NCBI RefSeq assembly: GCF_010015445.1
Contig: NC_053116.1
Span: 3,074,068-3,138,067 of the forward strand
From: Perca fluviatilis
Lineage: Eukaryota; Chordata; Actinopteri; Perciformes; Percidae
Length of the DNA: 64,000 nt
Direction: 5' to 3'
The notes under the pieces were generated by a model. It was given only the letters and a program-made list of their open reading frames with translations. It was not told where the DNA came from and ran no database searches. This document shows positions 33,864-45,639 of this stretch, piece after piece. The position numbers and the translations under genes are program-made. Each line of letters opens with the position of its first letter. Position 1 is the first letter of the stretch.

Positions 33864-35554
33864 TTATGAGTGACCGTAAATTTTCACTCCGTGTAAAAGA
33901 TGTGTGTGGATTCTAATGTGTTTTTGTAAATGTCCACTCTGTGTAAAAGATTTCTTACAAACTGAGCAGCTAAAAGGTTTCTCTCCTGTGTGGATTCTCA
34001 TGTGTAACCGTAAATTTCTAGACATTAAAAACGTTTTCTTACAAACTAAACAGCTGAAAGGTTTTTCTCCTGTGTGAGTTCTCATGTGTTTCTTCAGGTT
34101 TCCACTATCAGAGAAAGCTCTACCACACTCAGAGCAGCTAAAAGGTTTCTCTCCTGTGTGGATTCTCATATGTCTCTTAAGATATGTCTTGAAGCCAAAT
34201 ATTTTCCCACACTCAGAGCAGCTGAATGTTTTCTTACATGATGAATCGTGTTTCAGAGCATTTAAAGCTGACTGAGGTTCTCTGGTCTCCTTCCAATCAG
34301 CACTGTCATCAGTCTCAGGTTCAGAAGAGTCTCCAGTCTGGTCTTCAGTCTCTGGTTGTAAAAGTGGATGTGAGTTCCTGGCTGGTTCTGGTCCTCCACA
34401 GTCCTCTCCATCAGCTTCTGTTTCCATCTGACCAACACATGTATGTGTTTTGACATCAGAACGCCAGGCAAATCTTTTGTTACAAACACTGCAGCTGAAT
34501 CTTTTCTCTCCTGTGTGGACTGCCATGTGTGATCGTAAACTTCTTCTCTGTGTAAAAGATTTCTTACAAATTGAGCAGCTGAAAGGCTTCTCTCCTGTGT
34601 GAGATTTTATGTGTGACCGTAAATTTTCACTCCGTGTAAAAGATTTATTACAAACTGAGCAGCTGAAAGGTTTTTCTCCTGTGTGGATTCTCATGTGTTT
34701 TTGTAACTTTCCATTCAGTGAAAAATATTTCCTACAGACTGAGCAGCTAAAATGCTTCTCTCCTGTGTGGACTCTCATGTGTTTCTGTAAATATTCACTC
34801 CGTGAAAAAGATATATTACAAACACTGCAGCTATAAGGCTTTTCTCCTGTGTGGATTCTCATGTGTCTCCGTAAATTTCTAGACATTAAAAACGTTTTCT
34901 TACAAACTAAACAGCTGAAAGGTTTTTCGCCTGTGTGAGTTCTCAAGTGTTTCTTCAGGTTTCCACTATCAGAGAAAGCTCTACCACACTCAGAGCAGCT
35001 AAAAGGTTTCTCTCCTGTGTGAGTTCTCATATGTCTCTTAAGATATGTCTTGAAGCCAAATCTTTTCCCACACTCAGAGCAGCTGAATGTTTTCTTACAT
35101 GTTGAATCATGTTTCAGAGAGTTTAAAGCTGACTGAGGTTCTCTGGTCTCCTTCCAATCAGCACTGTCATCAGTCTCAGGTTCAGAAGAGTCTCCAGTCT
35201 GGTCTTCAGTCTCTGGTTGTAAAAGTGGATGTGAGTTCCTGGCTGGTTCTGGTCCTCCACAGTCCTCTCCATCAGCTTCTGTTTCCATGTGTTGAGTTTG
35301 TCTTTGATGAAGCTGTGAGGACTGAGCTTCCTCTTCATCATCTTCACTCTTCACAGGGACAGGAGTGAATGGGAACTTGGTGATATCAGCCTCCTCCAGC
35401 CCTTGAAGCTGCTCTCCCTCCTGACGGCTCCACAGTTCATCCTGTTCCTCTTTAATGTGTGGGGGGGGCTCTGGCTCCTGCTGGTCCACGCTGGAGCTAC
35501 ACTCCTGCTGCTCAGGGGGAACCTCTTCTTTAACCACCAACAGCTGCTGAACAT
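33864..35554 (-). CDS. C2H2 zinc-finger protein, last coding exon
   Basis: Main exon of a nuclear, probably DNA-binding, transcription regulator. The acceptor CTGCAG lies just beyond 35554, and the exon opens in phase 1 with the remaining two bases of an Asp codon. About 155 acidic residues (VKEEVPPEQQ, PHIKEEQ, VKSEDDEEE) are followed by fingers 1-7 of the FSCSxCxK...HxxxH type joined by HTGEKPF linkers. Finger 8 lacks its last His, then come a second acidic linker and fingers 9-12. Fingers 9-11 plus the linker repeat fingers 1-3 plus the first linker in exact 861-bp register. After finger 12 the frame runs into HLLHGVKIYGHS and stops. Hydrophobic-K-x-E sites may be SUMO targets. Belongs with exons at 46376, 47003 and 50996. 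No KRAB or BTB domain seen. Confidence 0.85.
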
Positions 35555-35559
35555 CTGCA

Positions 35560-36604
35560 GGAAACACAGAGAGAAATGTTGTGGAACTGTATCTTATCAC
35601 CTGAATTGTGATTGTTATAAAAATACTGGTTGTTCAGTCAGTTACTTTGGTTACATCTACACTACTAGTCTTCCTTTTAAGCCTTGGGAACTGTTGGAAA
35701 GGCTGTTGACTGACATAATAGGGCCCTCTTGTGGTGAAATAATGCAACTGCGCTGTTGAGCACAAAGTGGCGCAGTCGGTAACTAAAGTGACTATATATA
35801 GTTTTGTTTTTTTTACGATTTTTTGGGCATTTCTGCCTTTATTGTAAAAAAAGGGAAAATGCCAAGAGGCAAAAACATGAGTCAACTTCAGTGGGGCTTT
35901 AAACAGATGGAGACAATTACAGGATTGTATATGATTCCAAACCCACCCCAAATAGGCCCTCAGGTAAGTAGGCTAAGTTACCGAAAGCAACACTTGAAAT
36001 GCAACAATGCATCTGTAATATATTCTCCTATTGTAAATTAATGATTTTCTATTGGAGCAAAACATTCATCGTGACTATATGACCTCCCGGTAGCACTAAC
36101 TCAGTAATACAGTGGGCAATAAAGCACCGTAAAGAAAAGACCTTTACCACAGCAGATGTGGTAAAAACACTACCACTTGTGTCCAAAGCGGCCACTAGAA
36201 TCAACACGAACTGAAAGTTACATAAAGTCACATTAAGAGGCATAACAACGACGTGATTTCAACTAAGTAGTTTTGTTTGACTATGTGTTTTCAACTGATC
36301 ATCTAAGACAGAATAAGTCAAATATAGCACATATTTTCAACTGATAATCTAAGACAGGATAAAATAACGGAGAAAAACAAATTGTCAGGAATCCCGCCTT
36401 CTGAGTTCCTGTTTTCCGGCTTTGAATCTGTGTTTTCCATGAGTTCCTGAACGTACCCTGTCTGGTTGCCTGGCGATGAAGCAAGGCGGGAGAATCTGCA
36501 ACCACCCACACCTGTGTCTCATCTGCAATCTGCACACCCTGTGACTATACAAATCACAACACCAACCTCCAGGATCTGTGCTAGGCTAAGCTAGAGGTGG
36601 GGGT
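35560..36604. other. ZNF intron, no element named
   Basis: Intron sequence between the large ZNF exon and the next upstream exon. No recognisable gene; small frames only. Confidence 0.4.
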
Positions 36605-37583
36605 GTCAGATATGGCGTTATATATGTGTCACATTCCTGAGCGAGTAATTGTATGTTTTGAGCACAGAGAACTATATTTTGCAAGCACATTACATTGCAT
36701 TTTGAACAGAAATTAACACTCACAAAAACTAATTAAGTTTGAGTAAACAAAAACCTATTTCCTGCACAATAAATGTATTTGCATGTCTTTCTCTGCTCGC
36801 AGGTAGACACTGCTGCGCTCCGGTCCTGTCTCCCTCGCTCTCAACCTCTTCTCTCTGCGCACTCAACTCTAGACACGCTCGCTCAGATTTTCACAGCGTT
36901 ACAAGTGTGCCACAAAACCAACCAATCGCAGAATCAAAAGGTCAATTCTGATTGGCTGTTCCGTCTCCAATTAGATCGCAAGTAGCAGGAAAGACATATC
37001 TACAGGGAAACAGTCTTTGACACAACACCTGCAGTGATTCCCCAGCAAGGGGTATCTCTGCTGTAGCCAGTGGGTATTTGGAAAAATTTGGGGAGCAGCT
37101 TAACTAATCAAAATAATAATTTAATTATGATTGATTTAAAACAATATATCAGCTAAAACAGCTCAACACATATGTTTAAACATATAGCGAAGTACTCAAT
37201 GGTAGAAATAAACAGCTAAAAGTGGCCTACTGACTTAGCTAACAGTTGAAATGATTAGCTAAAAGTAATGGATGACTTTTGAAACATTAACCACACTTCA
37301 ATTAAAAGGCCTAGCTAGTAGAATTTCTGACAAAGCCAACCTAAATGTCTACAGTTCAATTGCATGAAAATGTGAGAATATTCACTTTAATATGTTAGTG
37401 TGAACACATTGGGAATTGATAAGGCAGGGTATGTGAGTTTATATGACAGGGATGTGGGGGAACCTCAGACCCGAAGGGTTGGAAAGCACTGATCTACAGT
37501 ATTTTATATTATTGACCGACCGGTATATTACAGACATGCCTTAATAGTTGTGTTAATCACAATACCGTTGTTTGATTTACATA

Positions 37584-39213
37584 CAGTGCCTTGCGAAAGT
37601 ATTCGGCCCCCTTGAACGTTTCGACCTTTTGCCACATTTCAGGCCTCAAACATAAAGATATAAAACTGTAATTTTTTGTGAAGAATCAACAACAAGTGGG
37701 TCCCAATTATGAAGTGGAACGAAATTCATTGGCTATTTCAAACTTTTTTAACAAATAAAAAACTGAAAAAGTGGGCGTGCAAAATTATTCAGCCCCTTTA
37801 CTTTCAGTGCAGCAAACTCTCTCCAGAAGTTCAGTGAGGATCTCTGAATGATCCAATGTTGACCTAAATGACTAATGATGATAAATAGAATCCAGCTGTG
37901 TGTAATCAAGTCTCCGTATAAATGCACCTGCTCTGTGATAGTCTCAGAGGTCCGTGTAAAGCGCAGAGAGCATCATGAAGAACAAGGAACACACCAGGCA
38001 GGTCCGAGATACTGTTGTGGAGAAGTTTAAAGCCGGATGTGGATACAAAAAGATTTCCCAAGCTTTAAACATCCCAAGGAGCACTGTGCAAGCGATAATA
38101 TTGAAATGGAAGGAGTATCAGACCACTACAAATCTAGAAAACCCGGCCGTCCCTCTAAACTTTCAGCTCATACAATGAGAAGACTGATCAGAGATGCAGC
38201 CAAGAGGCCCATGATCACTCTGGATGAACTGCAGAGATCTACAGCTGAGGTGGGAGACTCTGTCCATAGGACAACAATCAGTCGTATACTGCACAAATCT
38301 GGCCTTTATGGAAGAGTGGCAAGAAGAAAGCCATTTCTTAAAGATATCCATAAAAGTGTTGTTTAAAGTTTGCCAAAAGCCACCTGGGAGACACACCAAA
38401 CATGTGGAAGAAGGTGCTGTGGTCAGATGAAACCAAAATCAAACTTTTTGGCAACAATGTGAAAACGTTATGTTTGGCGTAAAAGCAACACAGCTCATCA
38501 CCCTGAACACACCATCCCCACTGTCAAACATGGTGGTGGCAGAATCATGGTTTGGGCCTGCTTTTTCTTCAGCAGGGACAGGGAAGATGGTTAAAATTGA
38601 TGGGAAGATGGATGGAGCCAAATACAGGACCATTCTGGAAGAAAACCTGATGGAGTCTGCAAAAGACCTGAGTCTGGGACGGAGATTTGTCTTCCAACAA
38701 GACAATGATCCAAAACATAAAGCAAAATCTACAATGGAATGGTTCACAAATAAACATATCCAGGTGTTAGAATGGCCAAGTCAAAGTCCAGACCTGAATC
38801 CAATCGAGAATCTGTGGAAAGAACTGAAAACTGCTGTTCACAAACGCTCTCCATCCAACCTCACTGAGCTCGAGCTGTTTTGCAAGGAGGAATGGGCAAA
38901 AATGTCAGTCTCTCGATGTGCAAAACTGATAGAGACATACCCCAAGCGACTTACAGCTGTAATCGCAGCAAAAGGTGGCGCTACAAAGTATTCACTTAAG
39001 GGGGCTGAATAATTTTGCACGCCCAATATTTCAGTTTTTTATTTGTTTAAAAGGTTTGAAATATCCAATAAATTTCGTTCCACTTCATGATTGTGTCCCA
39101 CTTGTTGTTGATTCTTCACAAAAAATTACAGTTTTATATCTTTATGTTTGAGGCCTGAAATGTGGCAAAAGGTCGAAAAGTTCAAGGGGGCCGAATACTT
39201 TCGCAAGGCACTG
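37584..39213 (+). mobile_element. Tc1 element with about 217-bp inverted repeats
   Basis: Ends CAGTGCCTTGCGAAAGTATT and its mirror, with the TA target at 37582-37583 and 39214-39215. The inverted repeats are about 217 bp (37584-37800 and 38997-39213) and nearly identical, the IR/DR-type layout of some fish Tc1 lineages. Near-identical termini suggest a younger insertion than its neighbours. Confidence 0.95.
37975..39012 (+). pseudogene. Tc1 transposase, several frameshifts
   Basis: Starts MKNKEHTRQVRDTVVEKFKA (37975). The N-terminal HTH YKKISQALNIPRSTVQAI is followed by a frame change near 38130, then RKPGRPSKLSAHTMRRLI and the second HTH, and another change near 38360. The first Asp is in VLWSDETKIKLFG and a further change comes near 38460. 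The second Asp is in FQQDNDPKHKAK and the Glu in SPDLNPIENLWKELK. It ends ATKYSLKGAE at 39012. Length matches an intact Tc1 transposase (about 340 residues) and all catalytic residues are visible, but at least three frameshifts prevent a full product. Confidence 0.92.
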
Positions 39214-39439
39214 TATCTCCGTGTGTGACTAACATCATCCTTCACAAGCAATCTAACATTAGCCCAGCATGGATAATGTCTATGCATCCAACATATTCAT
39301 CCGAACACACCTAAAATGTTACAATACAGACACTTAAAAGAAGTTTGTAATACTGGTTACATAGATATTGTGTTTTATTAACCTTAATTCTGTTTGCCAA
39401 GGCTATATTTTATTGACTTGCAAAGTAGCTATCCGTTGC

Positions 39440-39640
39440 TAACGTTAGCTAGCTTGCTAATTTATGTCAAAAAGCAGTAGCTAACTAACGTTACTGCCAA
39501 GATATGGTTTCATTTTAAGACAGTGTAAACACATGACAACACTTGACGAGTCTATAACACCTCTCTGGATTCTAGTGAAACCATATCTTGGCAGTAGTTA
39601 GCTAACGTCTCTGTTTTTTTAGATAAATTAGCAAGCTAAT
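39440..39640. repeat. Inverted repeat hairpin, arms about 65-70 bp
   Basis: TAGCTTGCTAATTTATGTCA through GCCAAGATATGGTTTCA is mirrored by TGAAACCATATCTTGGCAGT through ATAAATTAGCAAGCTAATA after a loop of about 60 bases. It lies inside the larger inverted-repeat element. Confidence 0.85.
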
Positions 39641-40687
39641 ATAGGTTGCTATATTAGCTTATAACTATATTCAAGTTAATAAAATACGGTAATGTAACCA
39701 AAGTATTAAAAACTACTTACATGTGGCTATAGTGTGACAGGCCTACTGCTGTTCAGTCTCGCATTGCGATACCTAACTTATAGCTAGTTACAGTGCTGCG
39801 AGGCCTGTTCAGATGACATGTCGGCTGCTGTGTGTGAGCTAACTAGATTGCTTGTGAAGGATGGATCAAACTAACGTTTGACACACAAGGAGATATGAGT
39901 CAAACAAAACAACAGCATTATAGTACACACAAATATTAAGACATTTCTGTGATATAGCTAAGTCAATAATACAAAATACTGACCAAAATATGTTTTAATC
40001 CAGTAACATTAGTCGAACAGCTCCACTGTAGTCAGTATTTGCTGTACCAACAGGTGTTGACCGAAAAAGATTGTTCCTCCTAGATTTTTGTTTCCTGATA
40101 TTGCAATCTAATTGGAGACAAACAGCCAATCAGAATTGACCTTTTGATTCTGCGATTGGTTGGTTTTGTGGCACACTTGTAACGCTGTGGAAATCTGAGC
40201 GAGCGTGTCTAGAGTTGAGCGCGCAGAGAGAAGAGGTTGAGAGCGAGGGAGACAGGACCAGAGCGCAACCGCTTCTACCTGCAAGCAGAGAAAGACATGC
40301 AAATACATTTATTGTGCATGAAATAGGTTTTTGTTTACTCAAACTAAATAATTTTTTTGCGAGTGTAAATTTCTGTTCAAAATGCAATGTAATGTGCTTG
40401 CAAAACATAGTTCTCTGTGCTCAAAACATACAATTACTCGCTCAGGAATGTGAAACATATTTAACGCCATAGTCAGACAGAGTTACAACATGCACGGGTA
40501 TGTATGGACTTGGCTAACTCTGGGGGTTACGGTGAATAAGCTAAAGTCCCAATAAGTCGGCGTGATCCTTAACAATGTTTGCACTATACTCTTCAGGTGT
40601 GATGCACCATTCAGGATCTCTGTTCATGTTTGTGAGATACAAACAACTTTTAAACAAAGAAGAGCTGCTGCTGGCTAACAGCGGTCT

Positions 40688-40924
40688 TTGGAATCGGCTT
40701 CGGCCGTGACTCTGGAAGACTTGGAGTTAAGCTTTTCTTTGAGAAAAGAAAGAACAGCAGTGAAGTCATTCCTAAAAAAGGAAGATGTGTTAGTAGTTTT
40801 ACTGACCGGATTCGGCAACAATTTAATCTATCAGCTAGCTCTGCTATCTTCTTCGTTGCTCTGCTTGGTTGTAGTGTGCAGAGGGAATTTAAAAGACAAC
40901 CGTTTATCCCGCACCTCGGATTGA
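40688..40924 (+). pseudogene. Helicase-like (RecQ-type) fragment
   Basis: A short frame contains LKKEDVLVVLLTGFGNNLIY then QLAL. This resembles the Walker A block of RecQ-like helicases (LPTGxGKSLCYQ), with the key GKS changed to GNN. Only about 50 residues fit. It is followed by a hairpin CAGACCCA...TGGGTCTG at about 40947-40973, as at ends of some fish repeats, so it is probably a transposon-borne relic. The motif match is limited and other P-loop ATPases are possible. Confidence 0.4.
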
Positions 40925-40989
40925 GCCCTGCCAATGGGGAGTTCCCAGACCCAACATCTTGATGTGGGTCTGGCTTGTCAGGCTAAGAT

Positions 40990-42003
40990 AGGCCGATGCG
41001 GGATAGGATATAATATCACACAAACTTTAAAAGATCAACTTAAATAGACACAAGTGGACAACTCATAGTTTGCAAAAAAATTATTAAAAAAATTAATACC
41101 TCGTAAAATGGCGATTAACACCTTTTAATGGCCTTAATTTTTACAAATTTGATTTACTACCGTTTAATACTTTTTAAAACCCCGCAGACACCCTGCTTTA
41201 AGGCACCCCACCATTCTCGCTCTAACTTACCCTACTCTCGTAAGGGGGTTGTGGTATACCGCACTACCGCGGGAATTTCTTGCTTTTCAACCACGATAAG
41301 AAAAAATCCATACCGCCCCAGCCCTAGTAACCATCACCTATACAGTCCTACGTGAAAACCTATTCAATAATTGGTCCTTCGAGCCGGAAGTGAACTATTG
41401 CCCACATCTCAGAATGCAGCCTAGTTTGATATACAGTGGGGCCTTACCAGAATCAGCACGTCCAAAGCAGCAGTTACAACATCCTTTACCTTAGAGACTA
41501 TGAAATGAGTTTTGTCAGCAACATGCAAACCATTACAACTCCTAGATATCTGCACACAGCACAGTATGCAACAAATCTATAAGAGGACCACCTGGGTAAA
41601 CCATCAGCATTGTCCGCCCAGTCATTCCGTTGCTCCAACCCATTAAGTCAGACAGGCAAGGCAGCTTTATTTGTATAGCACATTTCAGCAACAGGGCAAT
41701 TCAAAGTGCTTTACATAAAACATAAATAGCAGTTAAAAGCAATACAAAAATTAAGAACAGATAAAATACGCTTCAGTAACCGAACCCCCACTGACAACAG
41801 CTATCTGTGGTCTCCCCCTCAATTCACACCCCTGACCTTTAGTCATTATGACCAAAAGTCTCTCCTGCAGAATCCGCCAGCCACCCATGCCTACCCCAGG
41901 TTCACCATAAAAGAACTCATCTTAACCCAGTACGTTTACAAGAGAGACTTGCAGTCGCTCAGAGTCCTGGCATCAGGTTGCCCTCGAACTCATCCATGCT
42001 TCC
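40990..42003. other. Repeat fragments without a gene
   Basis: A hAT-like right end TACCGCCCCAGCCCTA stops at 41326. A LINE-tail-like TTTATTTGTATAGCACATTT, then CAATTCAAAGTGCTTTACAT, lies at about 41664-41715. Nothing else supported. Confidence 0.4.
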
Positions 42004-42676
42004 TAGGGGTGGTACGGTTCATGAAAAAACACCCGAACCGCTCGGTTCGCTAGTCTCGGTTCGGAGCGTGTGTGTACCGCACGGTTCGTCAGTACACTGT
42101 TAAGCTGCACTAACCTCTTACTGCCGTAGTGCCCACTTTCGACACCAATGTTAAAACACTAACTGGAAATGACGAGCGGGATGGGCGTGACAAACGCAAC
42201 CCATGGCAGCTGATTGGACGATTGCGTCACATGGATCTGGCTGGTCCCAAATTTCAAAGCCAGACTATCATGGCGGCTCGTTCAGAATACGATCTCATAT
42301 TGTACTAAAATAGTTTACCGAAACGTGTTTCTGAAAACATTTTAAGCGAGAAATAGGCCATGCAGTGGCTGAATCTGTCTTCATTTCAGATCGACAAAGG
42401 TCAGTTTAAAAGATTTTCGTCAGATTTTGAGAGACACCGAGCCGACCGCTCCTCAAGTGGAGTGGGTTGCCGCTGCTGCAGGTCACGTCACCTGCAGAAA
42501 TGTCCAGTGGGAGAGAGGCTGCCCAGAGCTGGAGGATGCGCCAGCGTCGTTTATAGTCTGGTGTGTGGGAACATTTTGGATTTCACGTTACCTATGATGA
42601 AATAAAACAATGAAACCGTGACCCTAAAACCGTGATACGAACCGAACCGTGGGTTTTGTGAACCGTACCACCCCTA
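42004..42676. mobile_element. Non-autonomous hAT, 673 bp
   Basis: Mirrored ends TAGGGGTGGTACGGTTCA and TGAACCGTACCACCCCTA. A perfect 8-bp duplication ATGCTTCC flanks it (41996-42003 and 42677-42684). A copy of repeat R is inside (about 42180-42450). Confidence 0.92.
42180..42450 (+). repeat. Repeat family R, copy 2
   Basis: CAGCTGATTGGACGATTGCG, ATGGCGGCTCGTTCAGAATA, AACGTGTTTCTGAAAACATT and TTCAGATCGACAAAGGTCAG match copy 1 at 32894-33140. Embedded in the hAT 42004-42676. Confidence 0.65.
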
Positions 42677-43625
42677 ATGCTTCCTGTTTCCGCTTTTGTT
42701 CCGCTGAAAAAGTGTGGTGCACGACCTCTGGCACTTTAAATCCTGGAGCGCTAGCGAGATCTACGTCATTTTGACATCACATTGTCGCTCGACAGGCGGT
42801 AGAGCATTTGCCTAAAGGCTCTGACACACCAACCCGACGGCCGACCTTTGGCAGAAAAGGCAGTCGGATTGACTGCCTACCCGAGTTGGTCAAAAAAGTG
42901 ACCATAATGGCAGCTCTTTCGGAATACGTTCTCATATTTTATGAAAATCAGTGTTTCCCACACATAGACTAATGTGTGGCGGTGCGCCGCACTATCAACA
43001 CCGGCCCCCACACGTTGCATTTCGTGAACTTTTTTTTTTTTAAACGCTATTTAAAACATGTTCATTCAGCAGCATTTCTTTCCCTACTCTCCTCCGTCTC
43101 TCTGTCACTTCTGTCTCGCTCACATACACACACACACAGCTCCTCCCACCGTGCGGCGTTTGGTGTTTTTAGCCCCAAACATCGCGGCAATGGTTATAGT
43201 TAGGGTTAAGGTAAGGGTTAGCTGCCTGTAAGGCGACGTTGGAGGCTTAAAACACCATCGAGCCTACCGTGCACACAGCGTCTGTCTCCATAAAGGAGAG
43301 AAGACGGCTGGCAAAATTCACAAGTTCATGAAAGGTTGGTATCTATCTCGTTAACACCTTTACACAATCACCGACCCGACTCTTAGCAAGCAAGCGATTG
43401 TGCTAGGCCTGCACGATAAATCGTTATAAAATCGTGATCTCGATTCCCAATTTAATTTTTAAATGACTTTGATTTAAAAAAAAATTATAAATAAATAAAT
43501 TCGGCCTTTATTTTGAAAGGACAGCTCTCACAAAGTTCAGGGCTTCACCCTCAGCCAATGACAAAGCATGTTTTAGTCACATGTTTCACTCGTCGAGCGA
43601 GCGGGGTAGTTTGGAAATAAACAAA

Positions 43626-45245
43626 ATGGATATTGATGAAAACCCAGGTACTAGTGACGAGAATCAGCCAACCACTCAGTCTCAAACTGAACTTGTTCCG
43701 AAAAAAGGCTCGCATTCGGTGGTGTGGAAGCATTTTGGATTCAAGCAAGAAGACGATGGTCAGTCTGATGTGATTTGCAAGACCTGCTTTGCCCTTGTTG
43801 CAGCACCGCAAGGTAACCCCACAAATCTTTACCAGCACCTCAAACGTCACCACAAAGTGCAATATGATGAAGCCATACAAGGCAAGAGGTCCGAAAGTCA
43901 TCCAAAAAAGCAGACATCTATTACGGACACCTTGCACAATGCAACGCCATACGCACATAACTCCAGCAGGAGTAAGGAAATAACAGAAGCCATTGCTTAC
44001 CATCTAGCAAAAGATATGGTTCCAATATACAACATAGAACGTGACAGATTTCAAAAGATGAGCCATACATTGGGCAAACGCTACTCAATACCATCCCGCA
44101 ACTATTTTTCATACGTTGCGCTGCCAGATATGTACAAGAAAGTGCGGACTGTAGTCGAGGCAGAAGTGCAGGAAGCGGAATATTTTTCAGCAACGACGGA
44201 TTTATGGTCCAGCCGAACAATGGAACCGTACACGAGCCTAACTGTCCACTTCATAGCGACTGATTTCACCATGAAGAGCAAGTGCCTACAGACTGCTTTT
44301 TTTCCCGACGACCACAAAGGTGAGATCTTGGCACAGGGACTGAAGTGTGTGTGTGTGTGTGTGTGTGTGTGACACACCAAGTTAGCCCTTGTACTGTAGG
44401 GCATACTACTACTACAAATAAAAATAGTTATTTGTGATACTACAGACTAATAGTTTGTGTTGTACTCATTCAGATTTGTTGCATTTTTCTTCTAGAAAAT
44501 GCCATGAAAGATCCACGAATTGACCGTGTCATAGGCCTTTGCAGAAAGATTGTGAGCACTTTCAGTCATAGCTGGCTACGGAGGAGAAACCTTGCCATCG
44601 TCCAGAAAGAGCTCAAACTCCCTGAGCATCAACTGAAAACAGAATGCCCAACAAGATGGGGAACAAGGCAAGAGATGATTCAGAGGATCCTAGAACAGCT
44701 TCCAGCCATTTCACAGGTCCTCAATGATCGAAAGGTTAGACACCTAGTGCCCACATGGCAGGACATAGAAGTCCTTGAGGCAATGAACAACACCCTAAGT
44801 CCTCTGGCTGAATTCACCGATGCCCTCTCTGGAGAACTATAGGTCAGCATTTCCTCTGTGAAACCGGTTCTCCATCTTTTCAAAACCTCTGTTTTGGCTG
44901 TGCAAGAGGATGCCACAGAATTCACAAAATCAATCAAGTCAAACATCCTGAAATATCTGCAAGAGAAGTACAGTGATCCCCAAACTCAGGATCTACTCGA
45001 CACGCCCACAACCCTCGATCCTAGGTTCAAGATGAACTACATCAGTGCGGAGAAGAAAGCCACAGTTAGAGCGAGACTGACAGACGAGATGACTGGCATA
45101 ACTCTAGCTATGGTAAGGTCATTTCCACATTTCAATACAATTGACTTGGCTGTTCAGTACAGGGGGCAACATTGTGACAAGCCACCGTGCATCACTAAAG
45201 CAAGAGCATGTTGATAGACTTGTGTTTCTGGCCAGGAATTTTTAA
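43626..45245 (+). pseudogene. BED-finger hAT transposase (ZBED-like)
   Basis: Starts at MDIDENPGTSDENQ (43626). The BED zinc finger is visible as WKHFGF, CKTC and LYQHLKRHH, followed by SITDTLHNATPY and AEYFSATTDLWSS, the first catalytic Asp region. After GEILAQGLK a GT repeat and a possible intron replace the block with the second catalytic Asp. The frame resumes ENAMKDPRIDRVIGLCRK, then CPTRWGTRQEMIQRIL, with a stop after DALSGEL (44840), continuing VSISSVKPVLHLFKTSVL. The hAT dimerisation region is mostly deleted, but its last part, RASLKQEHVDRLVFLARNF, survives before the stop at 45245. Inactive. The intact family is about 650-700 residues. Confidence 0.88.
44345..44372. repeat. (GT)n microsatellite
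   Basis: About 14 GT units at the deletion point of the hAT transposase. Confidence 0.9.
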
Positions 45246-45450
45246 GTGCCATATTCAGGGTCACATATAGGGTTATGTGAGAGGCCTATGTCCCAAAGAA
45301 AATATCATTTAATTTACTCTTTTGTAATGGCCAAATTAATATTCATTTTCTTTTGTCACTTTCAGGCTTCAACCAGTGAAAGACGGGGTCAGGGAGAGCG
45401 AGAGAGATTTCTTTAGGCATTGAAGTAGGACAGGAGGACAACAACAACAG

Positions 45451-45457
45451 CGTGTGT

Positions 45458-45521
<64 letters not shown>
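45451..45521. repeat. (GT)n microsatellite
   Basis: About 70 bp of GT just inside the right end of hAT element A copy 1. Confidence 0.95.
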
Positions 45522-45524
<3 letters not shown>

Positions 45525-45639
45525 GCCACAAATTGCTTTCTAATCTGTGGGAAACACTGAAAATAGTTCACAGAAACTTTTTAAGTGAGAAACAGCCCAT
45601 GCAGTTGCTGAATCTGTCTTCATTTCAGATCATGGGTTG

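Larger units (their letters stand above)
36611..40471. mobile_element. Long-arm inverted-repeat element with nested Tc1
   Basis: Ends TATGGCGTTATATATG and its mirror CATATTTAACGCCATA. The arms pair over about 375 bp (36611-36985 with 40100-40471), including TTCTGATTGGCTGTTCCGTC-type sequence. A 6-bp duplication GTCAGA flanks it (36605-36610 and 40472-40477). A Tc1 is inserted at 37584-39213. The interior also has a 70-bp-arm hairpin at 39440-39640. No transposase recognised. Confidence 0.75.
43404..45300 (+). mobile_element. hAT element C, right end lost
   Basis: The left terminus TAGGCCTGCACGATAAATCG starts exactly where copies of element A diverge. The transposase follows; no matching right terminus was found before element A resumes near 45300. 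Confidence 0.6.
42949..45559 (+). mobile_element. hAT-type element A, copy 1
   Basis: Ends CAGTGTTTCCCACAC and GTGGGAAACACTG. AAAAT flanks it on both sides (42944-42948 and 45560-45564), and removing the element joins TATGAAAAT to AGTTC as in other copies of repeat R. The first 450 bp match copy 2 at 57675-58215. A second hAT with a BED-finger transposase begins inside at 43404. Confidence 0.7.

Noticed and set aside
35087..35368. Plus-strand frames opposite the ZNF exon
   Set aside because: Shadows of the minus-strand zinc-finger coding sequence.
43404..45245. Domesticated ZBED host gene
   Set aside because: It has a stop, a missing catalytic block and a hAT left terminus, and lies inside another transposon. 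A decayed transposon explains all of this.
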